Shown here: piece after piece, positions 1 to 5,850 of the stretch
Position numbering within the stretch: position 1 is the stretch's first letter
How the letters are laid out: each line of letters begins with the position of its first letter
Assembly: GCA_021851625.1 (NCBI GenBank)
Contig: JAJZCX010000034.1
Location: forward strand, 1 to 9,562
Source: Acidobacteriota bacterium
GTDB taxonomy: Bacteria; Acidobacteriota; Terriglobia; Terriglobales; Acidobacteriaceae
Direction: 5' to 3'
Length of the DNA: 9,562 bases
The notes under the pieces: model-generated
What the model saw: the letters and a program-made list of their open reading frames with translations, nothing else
Told to the model about the DNA's origin: nothing
Database searches by the model: none
Translations under genes and position numbers: made by a program

Positions 1-1
1 G

Positions 2-139
2 CCGGGCATGGTCATCACCGTTGAGCCGGGTATTTACATCCCCAAGCGCTTTGGCATTCGCATTGAGGACATGGTGCTGGTCACCGAGAGCGGCCATAAA
101 ATTCTGACGCGCTCACCCAAGGCATTGGTGGAGTTGTAG
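2..139 (+). CDS. M24-family metallopeptidase (Xaa-Pro aminopeptidase type), C-terminal fragment
   Basis: This is the last 45 codons of a gene that begins before the window; the stop is TAG at 137-139. Xaa-Pro aminopeptidases and dipeptidases of family M24 cleave next to proline using a two-metal centre in a pita-bread fold. The fragment carries the end of that domain: GMVITVEPGIY, whose Glu (fragment residue 8) is a metal ligand in the family, and GIRIEDMVLVT, whose Glu (residue 22) is the bridging ligand. It ends with the usual G-x-K-x-LT-x-x-P tail. The missing N-terminal part prevents telling aminopeptidase P from prolidase-like members, so no symbol is given. An M24 peptidase gene just ahead of accB-accC is a familiar bacterial arrangement, often with efp between them; efp is absent here. 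A separate promoter for accB in the 130-bp gap is possible. Confidence 0.9.
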   Translation, partial: PGMVITVEPGIYIPKRFGIRIEDMVLVTESGHKILTRSPKALVEL

Positions 140-206
140 CCGCGCATCGGGACGGCCCCCGGGCCAGTTTCCCCGCGTGGGCATTCCAGAATCATGGCTC
201 AGCATC

Positions 207-212
207 TATACT
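207..212 (+). promoter_or_regulatory. Possible -10 element upstream of accB
   Basis: TATACT matches the sigma-70 -10 consensus at five of six positions and lies 57 nt before the chosen accB start. The hexamer 17 nt further upstream (TTCCAG, 184-189) is a poor -35 match, and there is no extended -10. It could also be chance, with accB read through from the peptidase gene. Confidence 0.22.
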
Positions 213-258
213 GACCAGAGTGTTCCACAGACTACTTTTGAACCTTCAAGGCAGATGC

Positions 259-265
259 AGGAGAG
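259..265 (+). promoter_or_regulatory. Strong ribosome binding site that sets the accB start
   Basis: AGGAGAG sits 4 nt before the ATG at 270 (6 nt from the end of AGGAG), which is ideal Shine-Dalgarno placement. The in-frame ATG further upstream at 177 lacks such a site, and the 31 residues it would add do not resemble an AccB N-terminus. The start at 270 is therefore preferred. Confidence 0.8.
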
Positions 266-269
266 CGGA

Positions 270-773
270 ATGAACGCAGCACAAATCCAGGCACTCAAGG
301 AATTGATTGAGCTACTCAAGCAGAGCGAGATCGGCGAGTTTTCGCTGGAACAGCAAGATCTGAAGGTGAGCTTGAAATTTTCTGGCGCAGAGGCGGCCAA
401 CGCCGCTGGAGCGGTGGATTTGGCGCAGGTGGCGCGGCTGTTGGGGACCGCACAGGCTCCAGCTCATGTGGCCCCGGTACATGCCAGCCACGCCGCTGTA
501 CACACGCCCGCTGCCGCCAGCGCCGATGCGGGGCTGCACACGGTCAAGTCGCCGATGGTGGGTACATTTTATGAAGCGCCTTCGCCCGGTGCAACTGCCT
601 TTGCCAAGGTGGGTGATGTGGTCGAGTCCGGCCAAGTGCTCTGCATCGTGGAAGCCATGAAGCTGATGAATGAGATTGAGTCCGACGCCGCCGGAGAGAT
701 CGTGCAGCGCTTGGTCTCCAGTGGGCAGCCGGTGGAGTATGGCCAGCCGCTCTTTTTGATTCGTCCGCGCTAA
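270..773 (+). CDS. accB: Biotin carboxyl carrier protein of acetyl-CoA carboxylase
   Basis: AccB carries biotin between biotin carboxylase (AccC) and the carboxyltransferase (AccAD) in the cytoplasmic reaction that makes malonyl-CoA for fatty-acid synthesis. The protein has 167 residues from the ATG at 270, close to the usual AccB size. Residues 1-37 form the conserved N-terminal helix region (NAAQIQALKELIELLKQSEI). An Ala/Pro/His-rich linker spans about 41-88, and the biotinyl domain about 90-165. The domain opens with VKSPMVGTFYEAPSPG, includes the 'thumb' typical of bacterial BCCP, and has the biotinylation motif EAMKLMNEI with acceptor Lys131. accC follows 44 nt later on the same strand, so co-transcription is likely. 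An in-frame ATG at 177 would add 31 residues but has no good ribosome binding site. The carboxyltransferase genes accA and accD are not in the window. Confidence 0.96.
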   Translation: MNAAQIQALKELIELLKQSEIGEFSLEQQDLKVSLKFSGAEAANAAGAVDLAQVARLLGTAQAPAHVAPVHASHAAVHTPAAASADAGLHTVKSPMVGTFYEAPSPGATAFAKVGDVVESGQVLCIVEAMKLMNEIESDAAGEIVQRLVSSGQPVEYGQPLFLIRPR

Positions 774-817
774 GCGTGCTTTACAAAATTTTCGCAAGCG
801 AGTGAGTCGTACCGCCT

Positions 818-2203
818 ATGTTTCGTAAAGTATTGATCGCCAACCGGGGTGAAATCGCGCTGCGTGTCATCTGCGCCTGCAAGGAGTTGGGCATTCGCAC
901 GGTGGCCGTCTACAGTGAGGCCGATCGTAATTCGCTGCATGTGCGCTTTGCCGATGAAGCCATCTGCATTGGCCCGCCGCGCTCAGCCGAGAGCTATCTG
1001 AACGTGCCCGCTGTCATCAGCGCCGCAGAGATTGCCGATGTGGACGCGATTCATCCCGGCTACGGACTGCTTAGCGAGAACGCCAACTTCGCCGAGGTCT
1101 GCCGCGCATCGAACATTAAATTCATCGGCCCGCCGCCAGAGGTGACGCGGCTGATGGGCGAAAAAGAAAAGGCGCGCATGGCCATGAAAAAAGCCAAGGT
1201 GCCGATTCTGCCCGGCTCCGAGGGCGTGATCCAGAGCGAGGATGAGGCCATCGCCTGGGCCAAGAGCGTCGGCTTTCCTGTGATTTTGAAGGCTTGTGCA
1301 GGCGGCGGCGGACGCGGTATGCGCGTGGTTCGCAGTGCGGATGAGCTGCCCAATCTCTACCGCGCGGCCAGCACCGAGGCGCAGAATGCCTTCGGCAACG
1401 GCGATCTGTACATGGAAAAATTCATCGAGCGCCCACGCCACATTGAATTTCAAGTGCTGGCCGATGAGCACGGCAACGTGGTCTCGCTTGGCGAGCGCGA
1501 ATGCTCCATTCAACGCCGCCATCAGAAGCTCATCGAAGAGTCGCCCTCGCTGCAAGTCACGCCCAAGCTGCGCGAGGAGATCGGCGCAACGTTGAAAAGG
1601 TCGCTCAGCAATATTGGCTATATGAATGCGGGCACGGTCGAGTTCCTGATGGATGAGGACGGCCAAATCTACTTCATCGAAATGAACACGCGCATTCAGG
1701 TCGAGCACCCGGTTACGGAGATGGTCACCGGCATCGATCTGGTCAAGGCGCAGTTGCGCATCGCTGCTGGGGAAAAACTCAGCTCCATTTTGCCGAAACA
1801 AGTGGAGATGCGCGGCCACGCCATCGAGTGCCGCGTCAACGCCGAGCACCCGGAAAAGTTCACGCCCTCGGCGGGCAAGATTCATACCTTCAACGTGCCC
1901 GGCGGCAACGGCGTGCGCGTGGAGACGGCCCAGTTTGCCGAAGGCGTGGTGCCACCGTATTATGATTCGCTCATCGCCAAGCTGATTGTGCATGGCACGG
2001 ATCGCGCCGAGGCCATTGCCCGCATGGAGCGCGCGCTGGGCATGTTCATCGTCGAGGGCATTCACACCACGATCCCGCTGCATCGCAGAATCTTTGCGGA
2101 TGAGGAGTTTCGCAGCGGAACCTTCGACACCAAGTTCATGGAGCGCTTCTTCGAACGCGAAAAAGAAGCCCGCGAAAAATTGCAGGAACAGGTGCTGGCC
2201 TAA
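818..2203 (+). CDS. accC: Acetyl-CoA carboxylase, biotin carboxylase subunit
   Basis: AccC uses ATP and bicarbonate to carboxylate the biotin on AccB. The 461-residue length fits the family (about 450). Residues 1-115 are the N-terminal biotin carboxylase domain, starting FRKVLIANRGEIALRV. The ATP-grasp domain follows, with the lysines of GEKEKAR (about 117) and VILKAC (Lys158) and the glycine loop AGGGGRGM (161-168). The catalytic and metal residues match the E. coli enzyme: Glu275 (AGTVEF) and the block FIEMNTRIQVEHPVTE (287-301), with Glu288, Asn290, Arg292, Gln294 and Glu296. Arg339 (ECRVNAEHP) and the C-terminal domain through GIHTTIPLHRRI are intact. The ATG at 818 gives the canonical N-terminus, although its ribosome binding site is weak (GAGTGAG is the nearest purine run), consistent with dependence on accB translation. 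The last 15 or so residues are a charged tail (EREKEAREKLQEQ). Confidence 0.98.
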   Translation: MFRKVLIANRGEIALRVICACKELGIRTVAVYSEADRNSLHVRFADEAICIGPPRSAESYLNVPAVISAAEIADVDAIHPGYGLLSENANFAEVCRASNIKFIGPPPEVTRLMGEKEKARMAMKKAKVPILPGSEGVIQSEDEAIAWAKSVGFPVILKACAGGGGRGMRVVRSADELPNLYRAASTEAQNAFGNGDLYMEKFIERPRHIEFQVLADEHGNVVSLGERECSIQRRHQKLIEESPSLQVTPKLREEIGATLKRSLSNIGYMNAGTVEFLMDEDGQIYFIEMNTRIQVEHPVTEMVTGIDLVKAQLRIAAGEKLSSILPKQVEMRGHAIECRVNAEHPEKFTPSAGKIHTFNVPGGNGVRVETAQFAEGVVPPYYDSLIAKLIVHGTDRAEAIARMERALGMFIVEGIHTTIPLHRRIFADEEFRSGTFDTKFMERFFEREKEAREKLQEQVLA

Positions 2204-2224
2204 AGACTGCGCAATCCATGGATG

Positions 2225-2351
2225 TGTCATTCCGAGCGAGCGTAGAGAGTCGAGGAATCTGCGGTTCGTGATGTGTGCGATATTTGTGCAAGAAATAAAG
2301 ACCGCAGATCCCTCGGCTGCGGTCACTGCGTGACCTTCGCTCGGGATGACA
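2225..2351 (+). repeat. Large imperfect inverted repeat (hairpin element, type A)
   Basis: The left arm (2225-2265, 41 nt) starts TGTCATTCCGAGCGAGCG and ends GGAATCTGCGGT. The right arm (2301-2351) begins ACCGCAGATCCCTCGGC and ends CGCTCGGGATGACA, its near reverse complement. About 35 nt separate the arms. The right arm is 10 nt longer, because its centre contains an extra small perfect hairpin (2321-2335). The left arm is the same sequence as the solitary copies at 2406-2446 and 3344-3384, so this is a family rather than a one-off terminator. The transcribed RNA would fold into a long stem just after accC and could also act as a terminator or RNA-stability element. No transposase is present. 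Confidence 0.88.
2321..2335 (+). repeat. Mini-hairpin inside the right arm of the type A element
   Basis: GGTCAC-TGC-GTGACC is a perfect 6-bp stem with a 3-nt loop. It has no counterpart in the left arm of the same element, so it would protrude as a side branch when the large hairpin forms. Confidence 0.75.
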
Positions 2352-2405
2352 AGACTTCGGTAGGTTGGTCTTAGTCTGTTGATGTCAAGCAACACAAAGA
2401 CACTT

Positions 2406-2446
2406 TGTCATTCCGAGCGAGCGCAACGAGTCGAGGAATCTGCGGT
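2406..2446 (+). repeat. Solitary 41-nt repeat arm (type A), running into the thiE leader
   Basis: This copy matches the 2225-2265 arm at 38 of 41 positions and has the same ends (TGTCATTCC... and ...CTGCGGT). I see no clear complementary arm downstream. A perfect 6-bp hairpin, ACAAAG-ACA-CTTTGT (2394-2408), overlaps its left edge. The copy is open in the thiE frame, so a TTG at 2405 could be mistaken for the thiE start; the peptide it would encode is translated repeat. Confidence 0.88.
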
Positions 2447-2506
2447 CTCTTCTGCGACTGCAACGAATACGTTTTGCGCCGCAGTGATATTTTCATTCCA
2501 TTGCTT

Positions 2507-3163
2507 ATGCCCAACATCCATGCCAAGTCGTGTCCACGCCTCTATCCAATTTTGGATGCAGGTTTGCTGCGCGCGCGTGGCGTGGATCTGACGGACTTCG
2601 CCGCATCTTTACGCGCGGCGGGCGTGGAGTGGCTGCAATATCGCAACAAGCAGGGCGGGGAAGCGGAGATTCTGCGCGAGGCCGCAACCATTCGCACCAT
2701 TTTTACCGATACATCCACGCGGCTGATTCTGAATGATTATGCCCATCTTCTGGCGCGCGCTGGATTTGCCGGTGTGCATGTTGGTCAAGGCGATTTGGCT
2801 CCAGCCGCTGCGCGTGCGCAGATCGGTGCAGGTGCAATGATCGGCGTCTCCACGCACACGTTGGAGCAGGCGCTGGCTGCCGACGCCAGCGATTGCGACT
2901 ACATCGCCTGTGGCCCGATCTTTGCCACGACGAGCAAGGAAAATCCCGACCCGGTGATTGGGTTGGAGGGCGTGCGCAGCATTCGCCGCAGAACCAGCAA
3001 GCCGCTGGTGGCCATCGGCGGCATCACGCGCGCCAATTGTCGCAGCGTCATCGATGCAGGTGCGGACGCGGTCGCTGTCATCTCGGACTTGCTGCCGGTG
3101 CAGGGAAGCGCAAGCACTGCGCAACAGATTGCAGAAGAATTTCTCGCCCTGCTGCACGCCTGA
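2507..3163 (+). CDS. thiE: Thiamine-phosphate synthase
   Basis: ThiE joins the HMP-pyrophosphate and thiazole-phosphate halves to give thiamine monophosphate in the cytoplasm. From the ATG at 2507 the protein has 218 residues, the family's usual size, and forms one TIM barrel. Visible signatures are the phosphate-binding QYRNK (44-48, usual form QLRxK), the magnesium-site NDY (76-78), GVHVGQGDL (89-97), GVSTHTLEQA (113-122), YIACGPIFATTSK (132-144), LVAIGGI (167-173) and AVAVIS (188-193). The reading frame is open back to a TTG at 2405, but those 34 extra codons consist largely of an intergenic repeat, so 2507 is preferred. No Shine-Dalgarno sequence precedes 2507, which leaves the start somewhat uncertain. 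No other thiamine gene is adjacent and no TPP riboswitch is apparent upstream. Confidence 0.95.
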   Translation: MPNIHAKSCPRLYPILDAGLLRARGVDLTDFAASLRAAGVEWLQYRNKQGGEAEILREAATIRTIFTDTSTRLILNDYAHLLARAGFAGVHVGQGDLAPAAARAQIGAGAMIGVSTHTLEQALAADASDCDYIACGPIFATTSKENPDPVIGLEGVRSIRRRTSKPLVAIGGITRANCRSVIDAGADAVAVISDLLPVQGSASTAQQIAEEFLALLHA

Positions 3164-3188
3164 ATCACGAAATGGCAGTCTTCCGTTA

Positions 3189-3311
3189 CGAGGAGTCATT
3201 CTGAACGGAGTCCGCGCATGTGGACGCAGCGAAGAGTCCAGAGGGTGACGGCTGGCTGGATGTAGCGCGTGGATTCTCTGGATTCTTCGCTGCGCTCAGA
3301 ATGACTCCTCG
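3189..3311 (+). repeat. Large inverted repeat (hairpin element, type B)
   Basis: The outer 16 bp are perfect: CGAGGAGTCATTCTGA (3189-3204) and its exact complement (3296-3311). After a break the stem resumes: GCAGCGAAGAGTCCAGAG (3226-3243) pairs with 3276-3293 with one mismatch. About 32 nt form the loop. The left arm has some 19 extra nt holding a small hairpin (GTCCGC/GTGGAC, 3210-3225). The plan is the same as the type A element at 2225-2351: similar length, similar loop, and an insertion in one arm. The core TCATTCTGAGCGCAGCGA-AGAATC is also a recognisable relative of the type A core. It lies 25 nt after the thiE stop and may serve as a terminator or stability structure. Confidence 0.87.
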
Positions 3312-3343
3312 CACGGCGAAAATCATCGCACAATCAACACGCT

Positions 3344-3384
3344 TGTCATTCCGAGCAAGCGCAGCGCGTCGAGGAATCCACGGT
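3344..3384 (+). repeat. Solitary 41-nt repeat arm (type A) upstream of the APC permease
   Basis: TGTCATTCCGAGCAAGCG ... GAGGAATCCACGGT matches the 2406-2446 copy at 36 of 41 positions with no gaps and identical boundaries. No complementary arm is nearby. The remainder of this gap (3385-3488) holds no gene; a weak promoter-like pair TTGGAA (3389-3394) and GATAAG (3413-3418), spaced 18 nt, overlaps the region just after the repeat. Confidence 0.85.
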
Positions 3385-3488
3385 TTTATTGGAAACCATC
3401 GTCGCACAGGTCGATAAGGCTCTGTCCAACTCTGCGCGGATGCGATAGCCTGTCAGCAAAGCATTTCATTGTCTGCCGAGGATTCTTC

Positions 3489-5012
3489 ATGGCGAAACTC
3501 TCCGCGACCAAGCCCATCTCTGTCCTGTTGCAAGAGGCCGAGCATGTGGGCGAGCACACCCTCAAGCGCGTGCTGGGGCCGTTTCATCTGGTGATGCTGG
3601 GCATTGGCGCGATTATTGGCGCGGGCATCTTCGTGCTCACCGGGCAGGCCGCCGCGCAACATGCCGGGCCGGCGGTTGCGCTCAGCTTTGTGGTGGCCGG
3701 CGTTACCTGCGCGCTCACTGCGCTTTGTTATGCGGAGTTCGCCTCGCTGATTCCCATCGCTGGCTCGGCCTACACGTACGGTTACGCCACGCTGGGCGAG
3801 TTGGTGGCCTGGATCATCGGCTGGGACTTGGTGCTGGAGTATGCCTTCGCCGCGGGCACGGTCGCATCCGGTTGGAGTGGATATTTCGTTAGCTTGCTCG
3901 ACGATTTTCACATCCACATTCCGCCACAACTGACAGCGACCTACGGCAATGCGATGTATCTTTACCAAGGCCACTGGGTGCTGCGATCGGCTCTGCCCAC
4001 GGGCGTGGATGTGTCCGCGTTGCCGCACGCCATGGGCATCTTCAATCTGGTTGCGTTCCTCGCCGTGCTCGCCATGACGGCGGTACTGATCGTTGGCATT
4101 GAAGAGTCGGCCAAGTTCAACACGGCGATTGTGGCCATCAAACTTTCCGTGGTGGGAATTTTTCTCGTCATCGGCGCAGGATTTTTATTGCAGCATCCGC
4201 ATCTGGCCGCAGCGAACTGGCACCCTTTCATTCCGCCCGCGCAAGGGCCGGGACGCTTCGGACTTGGTGGCATCACGGCGGGCGCGGCTTCCATCTTCTT
4301 CGCCTACATCGGCTTTGATGCTGTCTCCACCGCTGCGCAAGAGGCGAAGAATCCCCGGCGCGACATGCCCATCGGCATTCTTGGCTCGCTGGTGGTTTGC
4401 ACGGTGCTCTACATATTGGTTGCGCTGGTGCTGACGGGCCTGGTCAGTTATCACTCGCTCGACGTGGCCGACCCCGTTGCCGTCGGCATCGACGCCACTG
4501 GCGTGCGCTGGGGCAGCATTCTGGTCAAGTTGGGCGCGGTCTTTGGCTTGGGCACGGCCATGCTGGTTATGCTGCTCGGCCAGAGTCGAATCTTCCTCTC
4601 CATGTCGCGCGATGGTCTCATCTGGAAGTGGGCCAGCAAAATTCATCCGCGCTTTCGCACGCCGTATGTTTCGAATCTGGTTGTGGGTATCGCTGTGGCC
4701 TTCATGCCTGCGTTGCTGCCCATTGACCGGCTCAGTGAATTGGTGAACATGGGCACACTGCTGGCCTTCGCCATTGTTTGCGCCGGGGTTTGGATTCTGC
4801 GCCGCAAGCATCCTGACATGCCGCGCCCCTTCAAAACTCCGCTGGTGCCGTTGGTGCCGATCTTGGGAATTCTCTCGGCCTTCTATTTGATTTGGGTGCT
4901 GCCGCTGCTGACCAAAGAGATTGTAGTGCTCTGGCTGTTGGTGGGGCTGGTGATTTACTTCACCTACAGTGTGAAGCACAGCGCCGTGCAAAAGGCCCTG
5001 CGCAACGATTGA
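3489..5012 (+). CDS. APC-superfamily amino-acid permease (cationic amino-acid transporter-like)
   Basis: This is an inner-membrane amino-acid transporter; the substrate cannot be read from sequence. It has 507 residues, with about 12-13 hydrophobic segments. TM1 has the family's unwound helix motif GIGAIIGAGIF (38-48), preceded by the cytoplasmic amphipathic stretch HTLKRVLGPFHLVMLG. TM6 and its following loop contain FFAYIGFDAVSTAAQEAKNPRRDMPIGI (270-297). GQSRIFLSMSRDGL (364-377), the MGTLLAFAIVCAGVWILRR segment (421-439) and RPFKTPLVPLVPILG (446-460) are typical of CAT/YfnA-type members. The start is supported by GAGGA (3478-3482) with 6 nt spacing. The gene stands alone: a repeat-rich gap lies upstream, and a convergent ABC gene begins 15 bp beyond its stop. 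A B. subtilis YfnA-like protein is the closest type I recognise; a symbol would be a guess. Confidence 0.93.
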   Translation: MAKLSATKPISVLLQEAEHVGEHTLKRVLGPFHLVMLGIGAIIGAGIFVLTGQAAAQHAGPAVALSFVVAGVTCALTALCYAEFASLIPIAGSAYTYGYATLGELVAWIIGWDLVLEYAFAAGTVASGWSGYFVSLLDDFHIHIPPQLTATYGNAMYLYQGHWVLRSALPTGVDVSALPHAMGIFNLVAFLAVLAMTAVLIVGIEESAKFNTAIVAIKLSVVGIFLVIGAGFLLQHPHLAAANWHPFIPPAQGPGRFGLGGITAGAASIFFAYIGFDAVSTAAQEAKNPRRDMPIGILGSLVVCTVLYILVALVLTGLVSYHSLDVADPVAVGIDATGVRWGSILVKLGAVFGLGTAMLVMLLGQSRIFLSMSRDGLIWKWASKIHPRFRTPYVSNLVVGIAVAFMPALLPIDRLSELVNMGTLLAFAIVCAGVWILRRKHPDMPRPFKTPLVPLVPILGILSAFYLIWVLPLLTKEIVVLWLLVGLVIYFTYSVKHSAVQKALRND

Positions 5013-5017
5013 TGCCT

Positions 5018-5043
5018 ACGCGCGCGGCTACTGTCGCGCGCGT
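5018..5043. terminator. GC-rich hairpin between convergent genes, possible bidirectional terminator
   Basis: ACGCGCGCG (5018-5026) and CGCGCGCGT (5035-5043) form a perfect 9-bp stem with an 8-nt loop. The structure covers the junction of the two converging genes and includes the stop and last codons of the ABC ATPase gene. Neither strand has a T tract after the stem, so it is not a classic intrinsic terminator. It may instead pause polymerase or protect 3' ends. Confidence 0.45.
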
Positions 5044-5783
5044 CTGGATTTCACGTCAGAAGCAATCTCACCATCACGAATGTGCACCACGCGGTGCGCG
5101 TAGTCGGCGATGTCCGGCTCGTGTGTGACCAGCACGATGGTGTTGCCGCGCGCGTGCAGATCATCGAAGAGCGCCATAATCTCCACGCCAGTCTTCGAGT
5201 CGAGGTTGCCCGTTGGCTCATCGGCCAGAATGATGGAGGGACGATTGACGAGCGCGCGCGCAATGGCCACGCGCTGCCGCTGACCGCCAGAGAGTTCATT
5301 GGGCCTGTGCATCATGCGGCTGTCCAAGTTTACTGAGCGTAACGTGGCTTTGGCGCGTTCGATGCGCTCCTCGGCGGGCGTGCCGTTGTAGATCAGCGGC
5401 AGTTCCACATTATGCAATGCCGTGGCGCGCGCCAGCAGGTTGAAGGTCTGAAAGACGAAGCCAATCTCCTTGTTGCGGATGCGCGCCAACTCATCATCGT
5501 TCAGATCGCTCACCAAATGACTGTTGAGCCAGTAGCGGCCTTGGCTCGGCGTGTCCAGGCAGCCGATTAAATTCATCAGCGTGGATTTTCCAGAGCCGGA
5601 TGGCCCCATGATGGCGACATATTCGTTGTGCCGGATGCGCAGGTTGACCCCGCGCAGCGCCTGCACCTGCGGCTCCGACCCCATGTCGTAGGTCTTCCAG
5701 AGGTTCTCAACAACGATCACCTCATCTGCGCCGGGGCCTGCACTCATCGCGTCTGCTTCTGGAATCAATGTCTCCGTGCTCAT
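5028..5783 (-). CDS. ABC transporter ATP-binding protein, MacB/LolD-type exporter family
   Basis: This is a cytoplasmic ATPase that would energise an envelope ABC system (efflux or lipoprotein release type). It has 251 residues and one complete nucleotide-binding domain: Walker A GPSGSGKST (60-68), Q-loop Gln112 (FVFQTFNLL), signature LSGGQRQR (164-171), Walker B IILADEPT (184-191), D-loop NLDS and H-loop His221 (VTHE). IGCLDTPSQG (73-82) and TGNLDSKTG are characteristic of the LolD/MacB/FtsE branch. An N-terminal extension of about 20 residues precedes the domain. GGGAGAGG just before the ATG supports the start. The gene follows the adaptor gene by 67 nt on the same strand, so the two are probably one operon. 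No FtsX-like permease gene is present, and the protein itself has no membrane segments, so the partner must be encoded elsewhere. Confidence 0.94.
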   Translation of the reverse strand: MSTETLIPEADAMSAGPGADEVIVVENLWKTYDMGSEPQVQALRGVNLRIRHNEYVAIMGPSGSGKSTLMNLIGCLDTPSQGRYWLNSHLVSDLNDDELARIRNKEIGFVFQTFNLLARATALHNVELPLIYNGTPAEERIERAKATLRSVNLDSRMMHRPNELSGGQRQRVAIARALVNRPSIILADEPTGNLDSKTGVEIMALFDDLHARGNTIVLVTHEPDIADYAHRVVHIRDGEIASDVKSRRARQ

Positions 5784-5784
5784 G

Positions 5785-5792
5785 CCTCTCCC
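5785..5792 (-). promoter_or_regulatory. Ribosome binding site of the ABC ATPase gene
   Basis: On the minus strand GGGAGAGG precedes the ATG at 5783 by one base, with GGGAG 4 nt away. It favours this start over the internal Met13 codon. Confidence 0.6.
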
Positions 5793-5850
5793 GAACTTCT
5801 ACAACATGTCTTCAGCGTAACTCCATTATGAGCCTGCCGTCGTGCTCTGC

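Noticed and set aside
151..170. GGCCC/GGGCC palindrome after the M24 peptidase gene as a terminator
   Set aside because: The two halves are separated by only two bases, leaving a stem of about four pairs, and only three T follow.
177..269. Upstream ATG giving a longer AccB
   Set aside because: It has no Shine-Dalgarno site, its extra residues are unlike AccB, and the ATG at 270 has an excellent site.
983..2395. 470-codon open frame on the minus strand opposite accC
   Set aside because: It lies antisense to an unmistakable AccC, its product resembles no family I know, and long antisense frames are expected opposite GC-rich coding sequence.
2204..2506. TPP riboswitch upstream of thiE
   Set aside because: I looked for the conserved THI blocks and did not see them; the gap is mainly repeat sequence.
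2379..2591. Short plus-strand open frames over the repeats (also 1986-2333 and 3220-3417)
   Set aside because: Their products include peptides such as IPSERRESRNL and SFRASAARRGIHGF, which are simply the intergenic repeats in translation.
3479..3488. GGATTCTTC just before the APC permease start, shared with the type B repeat arm
   Set aside because: Only nine bases agree and the similarity stops at the start codon; it is most simply a ribosome binding site plus spacer.
4185..4991. 268-codon minus-strand open frame opposite the APC permease
   Set aside because: Its translation is rich in His, Gln, Asn and Arg, as expected for the complement of a membrane-protein gene, and it shows no family motif.
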